Below, piece after piece: positions 33,684 through 48,600 of a DNA stretch of 64,000 nt (position 1 is the stretch's first letter; each line of letters opens with the position of its first letter). Source of the stretch: Allolobophora icterica. Its lineage: Eukaryota > Annelida > Clitellata > Crassiclitellata > Lumbricidae. The notes under the pieces were generated by a model. It saw nothing but the letters and a program-made list of their open reading frames with translations, was not told the DNA's origin and did not search any database. The DNA is taken from positions 18,928,309 to 18,992,308 of the forward strand of contig OY744609.1 in assembly GCA_963556255.1 (NCBI GenBank), read 5' to 3'. A program made the position numbers and the translations under genes.

Positions 33684-36600
33684 CTAGTGACCGCTTATCT
33701 CCTTCATTCTGTTCAGAGCGCTTCCTGCACGGAACCATTCGATCTGAAGGTCGTTAAAGGTATGGTTGAGCTGAATTTCTTCGGACTTGCCATCCTTGTG
33801 TGTGATTCGACAGGTGACCGGCTAAAAAAACAAATCTCACAATTTAATATTTATTCTGAGCCAGTCTTAGAAATTTGGATCTTCCTGTAGCTAGTTATAA
33901 GTTGTGGATTTAGCTTGCTCAAAGCAATTATTAATAAGACTACTAAAACAACTATTCCTCAACTTCAAACGCTCCCATTCACTGGGCTAGTTCATGAGTG
34001 ACTTACCGTACCTGAAACATCTCTCTGGCCCAAGCAGAAACTTCTCTGTCCACGGATTTCAGCCAGAGGAGTTTAACATTCTGTTAGATATGATCTAGCT
34101 ATAACTTCATTTGTGAAACGATAATAAAACTTTAGATCCATTCAGCATGAAGATGAAAATAGATTCTGTAGAAGTTGCTAGACTGAATTACACTTCAAAT
34201 GCAGAAGACACAAAACTCAACTTGCTAAAAAGATTCATCTGCTAAGTGCTACCTTAGTGAAAGTAATATCATACAACCTGTGTACAGATATTCTACAAAC
34301 TACACCACTCTTCCATCAGGTCAGGAAGTTCACAATGAGAAGTATTCTACTTGAGGTGCATAAAAGTTTCAAATGACAATTTACAATATTTAAGTAAGTA
34401 AAAGCTCTCATATTCCATGTGGAACACAGGGGAGGTGCTCATTTCCTTTTCACAGGCCCTTGAGCTGGCAATGGACGCATCCCAAGGTCCTGGACACTCA
34501 GTCAGTGCATCACAGGACTTGCTGTTTACTTCCCAGCTTAAGTCGGTACCAAATTATACTTTGTTGGTAACAGAGGCACGTGTGCGCAAACAACTTGCCT
34601 AAGGTCATTATACGAACCCGTAACCGCATGATCCGTGAGCAAGCGTATTCCTGATAGACCACCGTTTTGCACCATATTTAACTGGCTCTGTATAAATGCT
34701 CCATTATGGTACATTAAGCAAGCAAGCAAATAAGTCATGAAGTATTTAAAACAACATACTTTGCCGGGAGCAAAGTTCTTTAGTCCAAGAATGGAAATCT
34801 TATCGTCCGGTTTGATTTTGTCGTAGTCAGCAGGGTTTGCAAATGTAAGTGGAAGCACACCTTGCTTCTTCAGGTTCGTTTCTATGGCACAACAAGTTGC
34901 AGAAACAATTAACTCGTGTAAACAATTCATCACCAATAATTTGTGAATCTACTCTTTAAAAAGTTGAACCACTATTAAAATGATGGGGGCTCTGTATGCA
35001 TGCAGAAGACTGCCAGTGATGACGTTTTAGTTATCTGAGCATTATAGTCTTTGTCTTGCATTTTCTTCTTAATGGTTATAACAACACTCAGGCTAGCATA
35101 GGTAGTAAAAGGTGCTATATTACGTATCGAATCACATATATACATTACTCAAACAAATAGTTGTAAGTGCCAGAAATTCTTTGACAGTGTTTAAGCCTAC
35201 AACATGCATCGATATATGGTAAAAACATTGTCACGACCAACTGGGACCATAATGCAGTACTCAGTATTGATCCCAATTTTATAGCAAGGGTCCAATGTAT
35301 TATGGCTGATCTTAACTAAATTTTTAATAAAAAATGCTGCCACTATTTACCATGGATTCGAGCAAAACTCTTGACAATGATTGCTCTTCCACCGAGATGT
35401 CTAGGCTCAAGAGCAGCATGTTCACGACTGCTGCCCTCGCCATAGTTCTCCTCTCCAATCACACACCAATCAACGTTCTTGGACTACAAGAACCAAAAAG
35501 ACGCATTCAAAAATATCAACAGAAAGCCGCCAAAATCCAGTTATGCTCACTAGAACTTCCAGAAATTAACGAGTATTCTGTAAAACGGCCACTGGCCTGC
35601 TCGAACATTTAGAAGTGTAAGATTACAACTACCACAAGAACATCCAGAAACCAAACAGAATACTATGCAACATAAAATAATCAAAACATGTTCTAAAATC
35701 AAACAACATCAAACAGTAAATCACAAAACAATGTAAGCTAATTGCAAGCGAATTCTGATTAGGGCATAGCCGGGTGCCGTTTTTCAACCGGGTACCGGGT
35801 CCGGGTAGTTTGAATAAAATCTGCCGGGTCCGGGTACTGGGTCCGGGTATTAAAACTAAAAGCGCACATTCAGATATATGCACCAAAGTGTATGCTACCG
35901 TCTACTATTATAATGACGTCTGTTGAGTGTTGACCTACCAAAACCAATATATATGTCGTTTCCGGAACTATACAGAGCATGGCATGGGAGAAGGGAACTA
36001 TAGTCATGAAAGAGAGCTAGGAAACTGTCTATCACGGCTTTAAGGACACGCCGCCTACCGGCCGAAGGAGGAGGGAAGGGGGAAAATAAACGGGGACTTT
36101 AAAAGTTGCCTTGTTTCAATGACACTCCGGCTACAGGCCGAAGGACTTCAAAGGATAACGACTCTCGCTCGACCGTCAACCGGGTCTATTACCTCCCCAA
36201 CCATACGACGTTTGTAAAAACTGACCATGAGAATTTGCAGCCCATTTATTGCTCTAATTAATGGTGCTCTTATTTACATAGAAAGACCGCTGGTTTCCCA
36301 CGGTTGTCTGCTTTACTGACTGCACCTAAACTGTCGCAATTCTACACCTCTGGAACGGGCCGGGTGACTTGGGCTTACTAAAAAAAGTGGTTTCAGTGTT
36401 TTGTGATTTCTTCGTTCATAAATTTGTTTTAATAAAAAAAGTACCCACCCGGACCCGGATGACCTTTCAGCTCCGGGTCCGGGTGTCTTCTGGGTGTTGA
36501 ACACCCGGAATTTCCGGGTATCCGGGTCAGTACCCGGCTATGCCCTAATTCTGATATAACAATATGGTTTCAGTTTCATCATACAAGACTTTGCAGATAC

Positions 36601-39600
36601 GTTTATAAGATGGGTCTAGTGAACACAGCAGCTTAAATTACCAGAAAAGTAGCTAATTACCTTGTAGTAGCGAGCAGTTGCTGGTACCGGTCCAAATTCT
36701 CCTGTGAAAACGTTTCGCACCTTATTTGCCTCCTCGTTTTCTGAGTTAATAGCACTAAAGTAGAAAAATATATTCCTCTTTGTATCACAGCCACAAACAT
36801 AAACCTTCCAAAATCAGTCATGAGTGCATACCTCTGCACCACAAATACAACACACAAAAAACCTTGGAAATCAACCACCACAGATGTAGATGATAAACCT
36901 GAATCCTCATCTGTTCATTTAAACCTCAGTTCATTGGCAACCACCATAACAACTACTAAACATGTTTCAAGGTCATCTTCTCAGAGCACTTCTGACTAGG
37001 AATGTTCTATGAAAACTTTTGTCATAGCCAGAAGCACCTCTAAGTAGAAATCTTGTGTGGCACTATATCAATTCTTAGAAAATAAACTAAGAAATGGCTT
37101 AAATGAATCCAGGAATAGCTGAATCTAGATACACAGTGGGCAGATTTCAGCCTCCCTTCATGCTGTCACTACCAAGCAAGCTAGGTCAACTCCAACTGCT
37201 CTTAGCACAATCGACTGAAGCTTACTGTTACAAATTATTAAAATATTAATACAAGGGAGCGTGCCTCTCATTAATTTTCTCAACACTTTAACGACGAGCT
37301 GCATTGGTTTCCCGGTCGCTTTTTAGTATACTCTTGTTATTAAAGTGTTAAGTGGTGCTATATAAATTATAACTGTCACAAACACCAGCACCAGGAAATG
37401 CTAATTAAACTCCATGTAATCTGTAACATGATCTCCTTCTCCTTTCTATGCCTCTATTTGACAAGCAGTTGAAGATCACTATGTTCGATCACAGTCTTAA
37501 AGAGGTGCTATATAAATGAGTACTTGCAATTATAATTACAATCAAATTAAACAACTTCTATAGCACCCTTATCATGATGCCCAAGACATCAATCAATGGT
37601 TGCTTCTAGTTAAATCGCAATTTAACAAATCGTAGTCTATTCGTGTACATACGTGTCACTAAACAGTATAATTTGGTACTGGCGCAAGCAGGGAAGTAAA
37701 TGTCAAGTTCTGCGATGCAACGACCTCTGTGCCCAGTACCTTGGGATTTGTGCAGTGCCGGTTCAAAGGCCAAAGAAGCCATGGAAGCTTCACTTTTACT
37801 TTCACATCTGTATATGAAAATTTGCTGGTAGACAAAACATACAGAGCAGGTTACACAAAACACAACTCATTATAATGCTAGCATTGGACATAGAGACACC
37901 TACTCACCCAATGAACATGTTGTTGGCAATGTTATCCAAATGTCCACGGTATTTCAGCCACGGCCCAGCTGGACTGATGTGGTCTGTCGTACATTTTCCC
38001 TTAACCTATCAACAATAAGTTATATCCTAATATCATCATTACACATCAACCAATATGCAAAACCCTCTTCAAAGGTAAAAATGATCTATACTAGTGCCAA
38101 CTGCCAAGTATTATGTAACGTGGTTAAAGAGCTACCACGAAAATAGAAAGCACACAACTACTTCAAATCACCCTGAGGGCCAAATGAATCCTTTCATTCA
38201 ATGATAAAATGGAGAGATTGCTAGCAACCCATTAAACCAAAATTTGAAGCAATTTCTCATCTGATCATTAACACTTCAACGATGAATTGCATTGGTTTTC
38301 CAGTCACTTATAGTGCCCACTCGTTGTTAATGTGTTAAATGTGTTTGCAATTATCTGGTAAATGTTTTATTTTGCTGGCAATGCCTTTAAGCTGCAAACA
38401 AGCTTATTCCTTCAGAAATTTTCTTCTTATTAATTTGTTTACTTCAAGCACTTGTAACACGCAAGGTAAGTAAATCTTAATTTGAGGCATGGATGTCCGT
38501 TCACTAGGGCAGAGTTTCCCAAACTGTGGGTCGCGACCCAAAAGTGGGTCGCGAAGCTCTGGCAAGTGGGTCGCCAAATTTTTTCGATAAACATTTATTT
38601 TTTGCAGCAACAACATTTGACAATGATTGGCTATAACTGGCTGGATTGCAATAAATTGTAAACTGCTTTTTACCTAAATTTCCCTTTATTGCTTTAAAAT
38701 TTCTAAGCGTTGTATGTAAATCCGCACATTTCGACCCAGAAAAGTTTGGGAACCGCTGTGCTAGGGGACAAGAACGAGTCTCGTGGCCAACCAAACAAAA
38801 CACGTAAAATTTCCTTCACCTTCACAGAATTTAACAAAGACCACAAAAACTTTAATACTAATTGAAAACTTGTATAGCACATCCTCCAAATACACTCATC
38901 AGAAAGTATTAAAAACGTACCAGCACAAGATAATTCTCAGTGAGTCATACCTTGATCAATATCAGAAGATCGACAATATCCTTTCCATTCCACTTTGTAA
39001 ATGGAGTCAGAAGTTGAAGACGGTCACTCTTCTCATCAACCTTCACGCTGAGCTTGCTGCTCTCAGCAGGTGGTGCCTGGTATGTATCCTCACCTGGATC
39101 AAAGCCCCTCGCTGGAAGCTCATCACCAAATGGCGCGTCCAGCTTGAACTTGGTTCCTGTTCAAAAGTGCAGTGTAAGAAAATAGCACTTACAAGGCTGT
39201 AGAACTTCTTAGTGGCTTTTTTCTACAACAACAGTGATAAGTAAACATCTAGCAGTAGTGTCTCTTCACACTTTTCGTTGCTTGTAGTACACTCTCATTG
39301 TTAACAGTTTAACAATGGGAGTGTACTAGAAGTGACCTAAAAACCAAAGCAACTCATTGCTAAGTGTTAAGTGACAATTATTTCTCTAAATCTAAACACT
39401 GTTGCATAAATGCCTTCCGAGGCTCTTGAAAGGCACAACTTAAAAACCCAACACATATCACTATATACAACCATTCTGCACAGCACTATAATGACACACT
39501 TTACACAGCTCCTTCAAAAAGCTCTAATAAGCTGATTAATGATAATCGTTATCAGTAGTTAACTCTAAATGAAAAACAGCAAAACTGCTTGCTCTACCCA

Positions 39601-42600
39601 AGCAAATTCATGGCAAAACATAAACAATCAACAATTTACTTAACCACAGAACATGAAATAGACACTGAAGCAACAAACAGCTACTAAGCTGAATGATGGA
39701 AAGTAGGAAATTGAGAGACAAAATATAATGAAGCCAGAAATTTTCCCTTTTAGTTTTTAAAGATATTGTACCTTAGTTGAACTTAAAATAGTCCTTTACT
39801 TTTCCTGACTTTCGTTGCGTTTAAGTAACGTGTACACATATCTTGGCAACCCTAATTAGTGCCCTTTGCATTCTGTTTAACTATACAGCATTTGTACAAT
39901 GTACTCTGGCAACTCAATTATGATGATGTCTTTGGATCCACAACAAGAAGCACCTCATAAAGCGGTCATGTCATAATGAGGTCACTTTCTAAAGCAGAAA
40001 TTAAACTTGTGATCCATGTCCTTGGTTACATTATATTGTGGAATTTGTATTGTAATAAAGCATGCTGTAGGGAGTTTCTCACATTTCATACACAACTTGA
40101 GATCAATAAAGGCGATCTGCAAGATCACAGACTATGCTCTAGAAACAACTGGAAAGTAGTAAATTTAGATGAAAAGAGACCAGAAGAGTAGTTTTGCACT
40201 GAAACTGACCATCAGCAGCAGTTATGGAATCGGTGAGGGGGTTGAAGTCCAGTCTTCCTGCAATCACTAATGCAGTGACCAGCTCAGGAGATGTTACAAA
40301 GGCATGAGTCTTGGGGTTTCCATCATTACGTCCGGTGAAGTTACGGTTGTACGACGTAACGATAGTGTTCGCCTCTCCCTTCTTCACGTCATCTCTGCCA
40401 GCAAAAGAAATAAATGCAGTGTAAACTGCTAACTCCTTATGGGAATCCATTGGCTGGGCTCTAAATGGGGGCCCGTCAGTGGTGATTTTTGTAGATATTT
40501 GTTTGTAAAGCAAATGTCCAGTCAAAATGTCAGAATGAAGCGATAATGGAACAAGGGTTACTGAAATACAATGAGAAAGAAATGCATGTAGAACACATAA
40601 TATTTCGCCCATACCATAATGGCATCACAAAGGCATGCATCAGCAGATAGTTGCTTCAAATTAAATACCGCAGTAGTCAAAATTGCAACAAGTTGGACAT
40701 AACTCGTCAAAAATCCAATATGTCACAATTCAAATTTTAAGTTAAAACAATTACATCTTTATTATTTTGCTTTTAGTTCAAGCACAACCAATAAACATAC
40801 AGTTTAACATAATACAGACAAGTAATACTGCCAGTAAATTACTTGGTAAACACTAATATTCCTTCATCAGCTTACCTCTTCCACTGACCAATGCAAGGTC
40901 CACATGCATTTGCCAATACTGTTCCTCCAAATTGCCTCAGCACTTCAGCCTAACACAAACATTTATATCAACATCCATTCAGAGCTAAACAACGAGTTTC
41001 AAAACGGATTAATGTATTTTTTTTCACTGCATGACCTTCAGATTCCAGTTCTTCAGCAATCGTTTAAACAGAATGTATGAAATAATATCATCGTTTAAAC
41101 AGAATGTATGAAATAATATCAGCAGGGAAGCAATACATAATATAGCACTGGTACCAATTTAAAAAAATAATCGATTAATCAAATTTAACTTCAATTAATC
41201 GATTAAAGTCAATGAATTTGGTATCTGTTATGTAAAGCATGAAAACTGTTTAAAATGTAGTGAAGGTGATGTCAGTGATGTTTTTGAACCATGGTAAGCG
41301 AACTGTTTATTGCAATTAAGACAGTTAATTTTGTTGCCATCTTCAACTTTCAATCAGCATTTACCTTAAATGAAAAATGATCGCTTAATTTTTCACTCAA
41401 AGTTTCACATTATCATTTTTTCGCCATATTGTTTCCTCCAGAAATGTGCCGCTTGACACTATGAAATAAGTAATTGAACAAGCCAAAATTAATCAATCAA
41501 AATTTTTAATTATTAATTGATTAATTAATCGTAAAAATCAGCAGCTCTACATAATATAAAACATTTTAGTGTGGCAACTGGTCAGACACTTTGTGAGGTT
41601 CTATAAATTCAACTAAATGTTTATATGAATAATATATATATAAATGTTTAGATACATAAATACATGCATACATGCATGTATTTATGTATCTGTTGGTGCA
41701 ACTGCCAATCGTATCGTATCGTATCGTATGCACATGCACCGCAGCACTCGTATACCATAAGCACATTCGAATTCTAGTCTGATTGCAAGTTACTTCATTC
41801 TATATGAACTGCAGGATCTAGTGAGTTTCGTCACATCTACTGGAATGCAGAACTTGCCAATTCCTAGCAAAACACTGCTAACTTTGACATGTGCCAAGAA
41901 CTTGCACGATGATGATCTTACTCCACATAATCTTCCTCACCTGTCCATCTCTTTCAATTGTCGCTCTGATCTGTTCTGATCCAGGTGTAATCGTGAACGG
42001 GGTCTTGGATTTGACTCCTTTACTCAACGCCTGTTTGGCAATGGCCGTTGACCGACCCATATCTTCGTAGCTGCTGTTGGTGCAACTGCCAATCAAACCT
42101 TTGAACAACAACAACAACATGTATTTTAAAAACGATTAGCCTGGTTAAGAAGTGCACCAACTATTTTATTGGAAAAAAATGGAAAATCAGGACAATAACG
42201 CTATTTGGCACCTTAATTTCTCATTTAAAGCTTATTTAAAGATATCAGATTTAACTGATAATATACACTAGTCATTAAAAGAGATATAACATTCGAGTTT
42301 TTAATAGGTATTAAAAGGCAATACATTATGTGTCTTGACACGAACATACGTACATAGTTAGAACACAATTTCAAAGAGATATCCTATGCAACAGCACAAG
42401 TTAACACCGACATTAAGATAACAAATGCATGAAAACTCATTCCGTTATACATCTACTGATTAATAAAATGACGTTCAAAGAAAATAAAAAGGGCACTTCA
42501 CTCAGTCAGCTGCTACAGATTTACATTGAATGTGTTGAAGAACATACCAACAGAAATATCCATCGGCCAACCCTTCTGCTTGGCTGTCTGTCCTAGCTTT

Positions 42601-45600
42601 GAGATCGGATGAGCCAAGTCCGGAGTAAAGGGACCATTGACGTGTGGTTCAAGCTGAAAACAAACCACTTTTACTGGTACAGACTCTCTTTGGTTGTCTA
42701 TTGGCACATAAGAGGGGATCATCATTTACTTTTATCTAGTGTTGTTTTAGTTTTGCATGGAGTTTTAGTTTCAGTTATTATTAGTTTCACGTGCTAGGTA
42801 TTTTAGTTATTATTAGTTTTCATTTTTGCATTAAGTTTTAGTCTTAGTTATAGTTAATAAAAAAACTGAAACCTCCTACTTTCAGTTTTCGTTTTTCTAG
42901 TTTTAGTTAACTTTATTTGGTTGCTGATACTTAGCCATCATGAATGTACAATTGTACATCAATTTATTACAAAAAGCAATCATTAGGTTAACAGTAACTA
43001 CATATACATGTTTAGCCTTTTAATGACTACTGTGTGAGCCTGTGACACCTTTGAGAAGACGAAGGGTGATAACTGATGCATTCAATTAGCATCAATTAGA
43101 AACACTGCGGCCGTTAGAAATGGCAACTTAGCAGTTGGGATGTCTCGCGTTGGCCGTGGTTTATCTCTTAAACTTGATTGGCATCATCGGACTGGTTCTC
43201 TGTCAGGAGTGTCACCCTTGGCCTGTCGCCCGAGTGGCCGGAATAATTACTTCAGATGGGGACTGGTGGGGTTTTGTTCTATGAACCGTGAAAGCCGATG
43301 ATCCCAGTGGGCCTACAGCTAGGTTTTCGTTATTATTAGTTTTGACTGTTTAGTTGCAGCTTTTCACGGGTTCTGCTAGTTTTAGTTTTTATTTCGTTAT
43401 CGTCTTTGTGTAAGTTTTCGTTTTAGTTATAGTTTTGGCTAACTAAAACCTTAAGTTTTTGTTAACGAAGGTTTTAACGAAAACAACACTACTTTTATCA
43501 ACAACTGAAAACTGTCAATTTTGCAAATGGATTCTTGGCACATCCGAATAGATATCTTCAAGGGGTGCTACATAAATAAGTTGATGAATGTCCAGCCAGT
43601 TATTCCAAAGCCACTGGAGTAGTTTTAAGGTGGGTCACTCACTCCGACGTCCATATGCAATATAAACCGGTGTAGATGACCAGTATTAAGATAGACAGTA
43701 TTGGCATTTCATATTTGCTGGTCAAATTTATCATTTGTATTTGAACGATGCTAACATTTGTTCTTAAACTGTGACGGTTTTTCCACATTACTTCAATCAA
43801 CAAGGCAGCAAAGTATAAGCAAGATTAGAGAAGGTACAAGAGTAAAGCAGTTGTAACAAGTAGATGCTACCTGGTTGTCGATAAAGCTTACCTTGTCCAG
43901 GTTAATTTCAATTGTACTGTCATAGGTACAGCCTTCGTCAGCTGTCAACAAAGACTTGAGGTATTTGTCTGCTTGCTGTGCAATTTCTGAAAACAAAGAC
44001 CATGGCTGTTTACAACAGTTGTCAAAGCATAAGAAGGGGTACATGATCTTTTATCGAATTTTGAAAAATCATGCAGAAAAGAACAAACTTCATTGCCATA
44101 ATACTGCTGTTATTGCATCAGTTATACATGTACCAGAAACTATACTCTGGGGTTGAAGGATAATAGTTAGACAAAGCTATTAACACATCCATCCTGCTCT
44201 TCCTCCCTCCCTCCATTCTTCCACTGATCCATCTACTCTACCCTCTCTTCCTCCATTTTGGGTCACATGCATTGATAAGAAATTATCAACTTCACATAGC
44301 ACACTGGATACCAACTTCACATATAGATGTCAAAGGTAAAAGCATTACAGGTAGTTAATATACAACTTCCTATGTAATAATACAACCTGCTTATTAATAA
44401 CAGCCAAACATTTACCTGGAGAGATAATTTTCCACTACACAGTCAGAAGTCAAGAGGGAAGCTACAGTACAGAAACCGAAACAGATCAGAAACCAAGAAC
44501 TGACCTGATCTTCCCGTGGCTTTGAGGTAGTCCTTCATTCGAAAGTTGTAAGGAAATATAGAAGTTGTGGCTCCAATTTCTGCTCCCATGTTGCAGATGG
44601 TAGCCATACCTAGTAGAAAACCAACAATGATGTATTAGCATTTGCTGGGTTATAAAATGTTGTAAGAATTACATTTTGTACATTTTGATCAATCCTGCAT
44701 TTAATAATTCTAAGTACATTTCCACTTAAGATTTGATGCAGGATTCTTTATCACAACCCATCCTGGTCAGTGGATTGCATGCATACATAGATATATATGT
44801 ATATGCAGACGCATGCATAATTGCATATATAAATGTATCTAGACAATAATGTAGTGTCTTTTAAGAACCTCTCCACGCTATAAGTTTAAAAATCTCGCAT
44901 CGCTACGAATCGTGGTCATTGGATTTTGTACATACAGAACCTTGCCATGCTCTTCTACCACATTTGCATGTATGTATGTACCAAGTGTGCACCAAGATAG
45001 TTATTAGTGCCCTTTAGGAACCTCTTACAACACTGTTCGTAATGTACCTGTCCTTGATATTTGTACAGATACAAGTTAATAAGCAAATGTCACCTGTGCA
45101 CGAGATAGAGTCGACTCCAGGTCCATGGTATTCCACAATGGCTCCAGTACCACCTTTGACCGTCAGGATATCTGCCACCTTCAAAATGATGTCCTTTGGT
45201 GAGGTCCAACCAGACAGCTTCCCAGTCAGTTTCACACCAATGACCTTCCAAATCAAATTTTCACACGATTAATAACATCAAGAAACTGACTTAAAATATG
45301 TCCACAGATTACAAAAGACTTTCTTTAGTTATGCAACAATCTGGAATACTTTCCATGCACAAACATTTACCAGCAGCACATGATTTTTACAAATGAACGC
45401 CAAATGCAACTGAAGGCCTGTAAAGGAAATTACCTTACAACAAAACCACTGCATGCTCAAATACTTACCCAGCTAAAACTGAACACCACTGTGGTGCTTA
45501 AAGCTAAATTGACAATTTATGAACTTGAACTAATTCCTCGATAAATATAAATAAATAAATAAATAAATATAAACACAGCAGTACAACTGGTTCTTTCAAA

Positions 45601-48600
45601 GGTGTTTCCTAAGGTACCAAGCAGCAACAATTGGCTGCCATGAACAGTGGAGCATGCAGGTGTAGGTGCAAACCTCCTCTGCACATGTCGAAACATGAAA
45701 GTTCTTTAAACGTAATCGCTCTGCACTTCACCAGATGGCTCATTATTGTAGTATTAGTACAACAGTGTAAGAAATCGATAATGTAGTTACCTGTGGGCAT
45801 TTCAATTCCCAAGCTATGTTAGCCATGACATCAACGGCATCAGCTCCACCAACACCAATGCACAAGCCACCAAGGCCACCTGAAATGAGGATACATAGTA
45901 CGTATACACCTGGACTTTACAAAGAACCTTTTTCCAACCACTACTTTTTTATTTATTTTATTTATTTCGGATATTTCTATAGCGCCTCTTCAAGTCTACT
46001 ACTACTCAGAGGCGCTCCCGACTACAGCATTGATACTGCGTCGGAGTTTTCACGCCGAAGCGCCACAAGCAATCGCGAGTGAAGGACTTGCCCAAGGTCC
46101 GTACGCAGCGGCTAGAGTGGGATTCGAACCTGCAACCTCCGGTCACAAGGCGCCGACCTTACCACTGAGCCACCACGCCATTACTACATATGGTAATCTT
46201 TAAGAAACCGCACCGATAACATATGAACAGGAAGAAAAATGGGAATATTCACCCCAGAAGTTATGAAATACACATTCTATTAGTCATATCAAGCACCCTG
46301 TTCTGGCAAGGATATGGTGCAATGTAGTAATGAGTGACTGGTAGCAGTGGTAGGCCATGCTACAATATGTGATCCTCAAGTTGGAGTAAGCAAAAACTGG
46401 TTCAATATTGCATTGAAATGGGCTGAAAGTTCTGAATATTTTGGTAAAAAACATATTCCTATAATAAATATTAAAAAACTGAAACTACTCATATGTGCAG
46501 GTCTGCCAAAAAGTGTAACAAAATTATGAGTTATATCTTACCTAAAATTTAGATTTCTGGTATAAATTAAAGAGATTTTTTCATGTAAATTAGTCACGCA
46601 GCATAAAGTTTAATGTATGACCTTTTGAGTGATATATTGTGTATCTGTGTGAAACAGAAACATCTCTGAAAAATTTCTGACCCATTTAACGAAGAACGAC
46701 TCTCTGAGTTGACTTCTCCCATATCCACTTTTCCAACTTGTTTAGGGTATTATCAGGCCACTTGTGAAAATTTAAATGCCATTCTAGGGACATCAAATGC
46801 TAATGATACAGTAGTCCAGACAGCTAACCATTAATCCAAAACAAACATCTAACGTTGTTCCACGCTCTCACACCTTGATACATGCACGTCAAGGCTTTGC
46901 TGTCAGTGGACCACCATTATGGAACAATTTGCCTACTGAAATTCACTCTGTTCCACTTATGATGGACTGCAGTGCTTCCATCTGACCGATAGTCGTGTAC
47001 ATCGTGCCTGTGAAAGGCTAAAGACACTCTGCACAAATGTTCTGTTACTACATTACATCTAGCCAAACATCAGTTACAGTGCTCATGAATTTTTTCAAGT
47101 AGCAGGGTCGAGAATCACACAAATTCATCTAAAATTAAACCCACCTCCATTTGGAGTATGACTGTCTGTTCCAATCAACAGCACACCAGGGTAAGCATAA
47201 TTCTCCAAAACAATCTACAGTAATGTGCAAAACACAGAACTGAGATAATGACGAGTCAAAGAATACATGTTCAACATAACTACGGCCTGCTTTCTACACG
47301 GTGATTCAATGAAAAGTAAGCCAAACTTTATAGACAAATTTATTATAACTTGAACTATATTTTATTAATAATATTTTCAAAATAAAAATATGCACATACT
47401 TGCTTTTCTATTTTAATGACTTCCGGTTTTTACTTCCTACTAAAAAAGGCAGGTTACTGCAAACAGACTGTTGCGTACGCGTACCCATTTCAACAAGTCT
47501 GTTATGGTGTCCGTTGCGGTTTCGACGCTTCCCATTTGGTATTCATTGACCCTGGGGTAAAAATTAACGGAGCCTATTATCGCGACGTTCTGCTGTCACG
47601 ACATCTTCTAATCTGTTATCAGAAATCTAGCCCCAGAAGGCAATCCATGATGTCAGCGATCTGAAGCAACGCTTGCTGGAAGTTTGGGATGGTCTGGATC
47701 AGAGGATAATCGACGATGCTGTTGCCCAATGGCGCCAGCGCCTCCAGGTTTGCGTGCAAGCAGAAGGACATTTTGAACATCTTCTTTAATTAAATAATCA
47801 AACTATACTACTGAGAGTTTCTTCACAAAAATATTAGATACTGTTTTCATGTTAGAAGTACTTATATGAAAAAAAGTTTGGCTTACTTTTCATTGAATCA
47901 CCGTGTACATATTCAGATCTCTCTTTGAATCGCCTTATTACCATATCATTACATCTCATTACCATAGTCTCATTACCATAACTTTTATACATTTTCGTTT
48001 GAGGGACATCATGGCTGAGCACCTGACTGAAATACAGAGTATGAAGAATCCAATATCTTCCGAAACAGTCAATCATGCCCAGCTGCATAGCATCGTTGAT
48101 ATCTAGCCATCAGAGAGTGACACCAAATATAAATTGAGAACATAACTAAGTTCATAAACCACTAGATCTATGTTTTTAATGTACAGGCAAGCTTATTCAA
48201 TTTCATAATAATCAGTTTAAAATAAATATTTAACACAGTACGTAATAATAATCAAATAATAGTAAGTATGTAACTTAAGATGACTCCTATAGTCTATTAA
48301 AATGTCATCAGAAGCAAAGCTTTGATTCAATTTTCAGATGAAGTTCCAAAAAAACTCTTGTTACTGGGATTTGAATCCTAGCAGCAAAAGAATATTCAAG
48401 AATAAGGGACTAATAGCCACATCATAGTTGCTTAGACACCTTGCCAACCAAAAGCTGCTCACCTGATGGATGATTCCACTGCCTGGTTTCCAGAATCCGA
48501 CGCCATACTTGGCACCAGCTGAAGCCAAGAAGTCATAAACCTCACGGTTTATATCCTGCAAGACAAGAACACAAACTCATAAAGCTTAAGAAGATAAACA

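Noticed and set aside
38783..39202. 139-codon plus-strand ORF
   Set aside because: It is the antisense shadow of ACO2 exon 17 (38951-39156).
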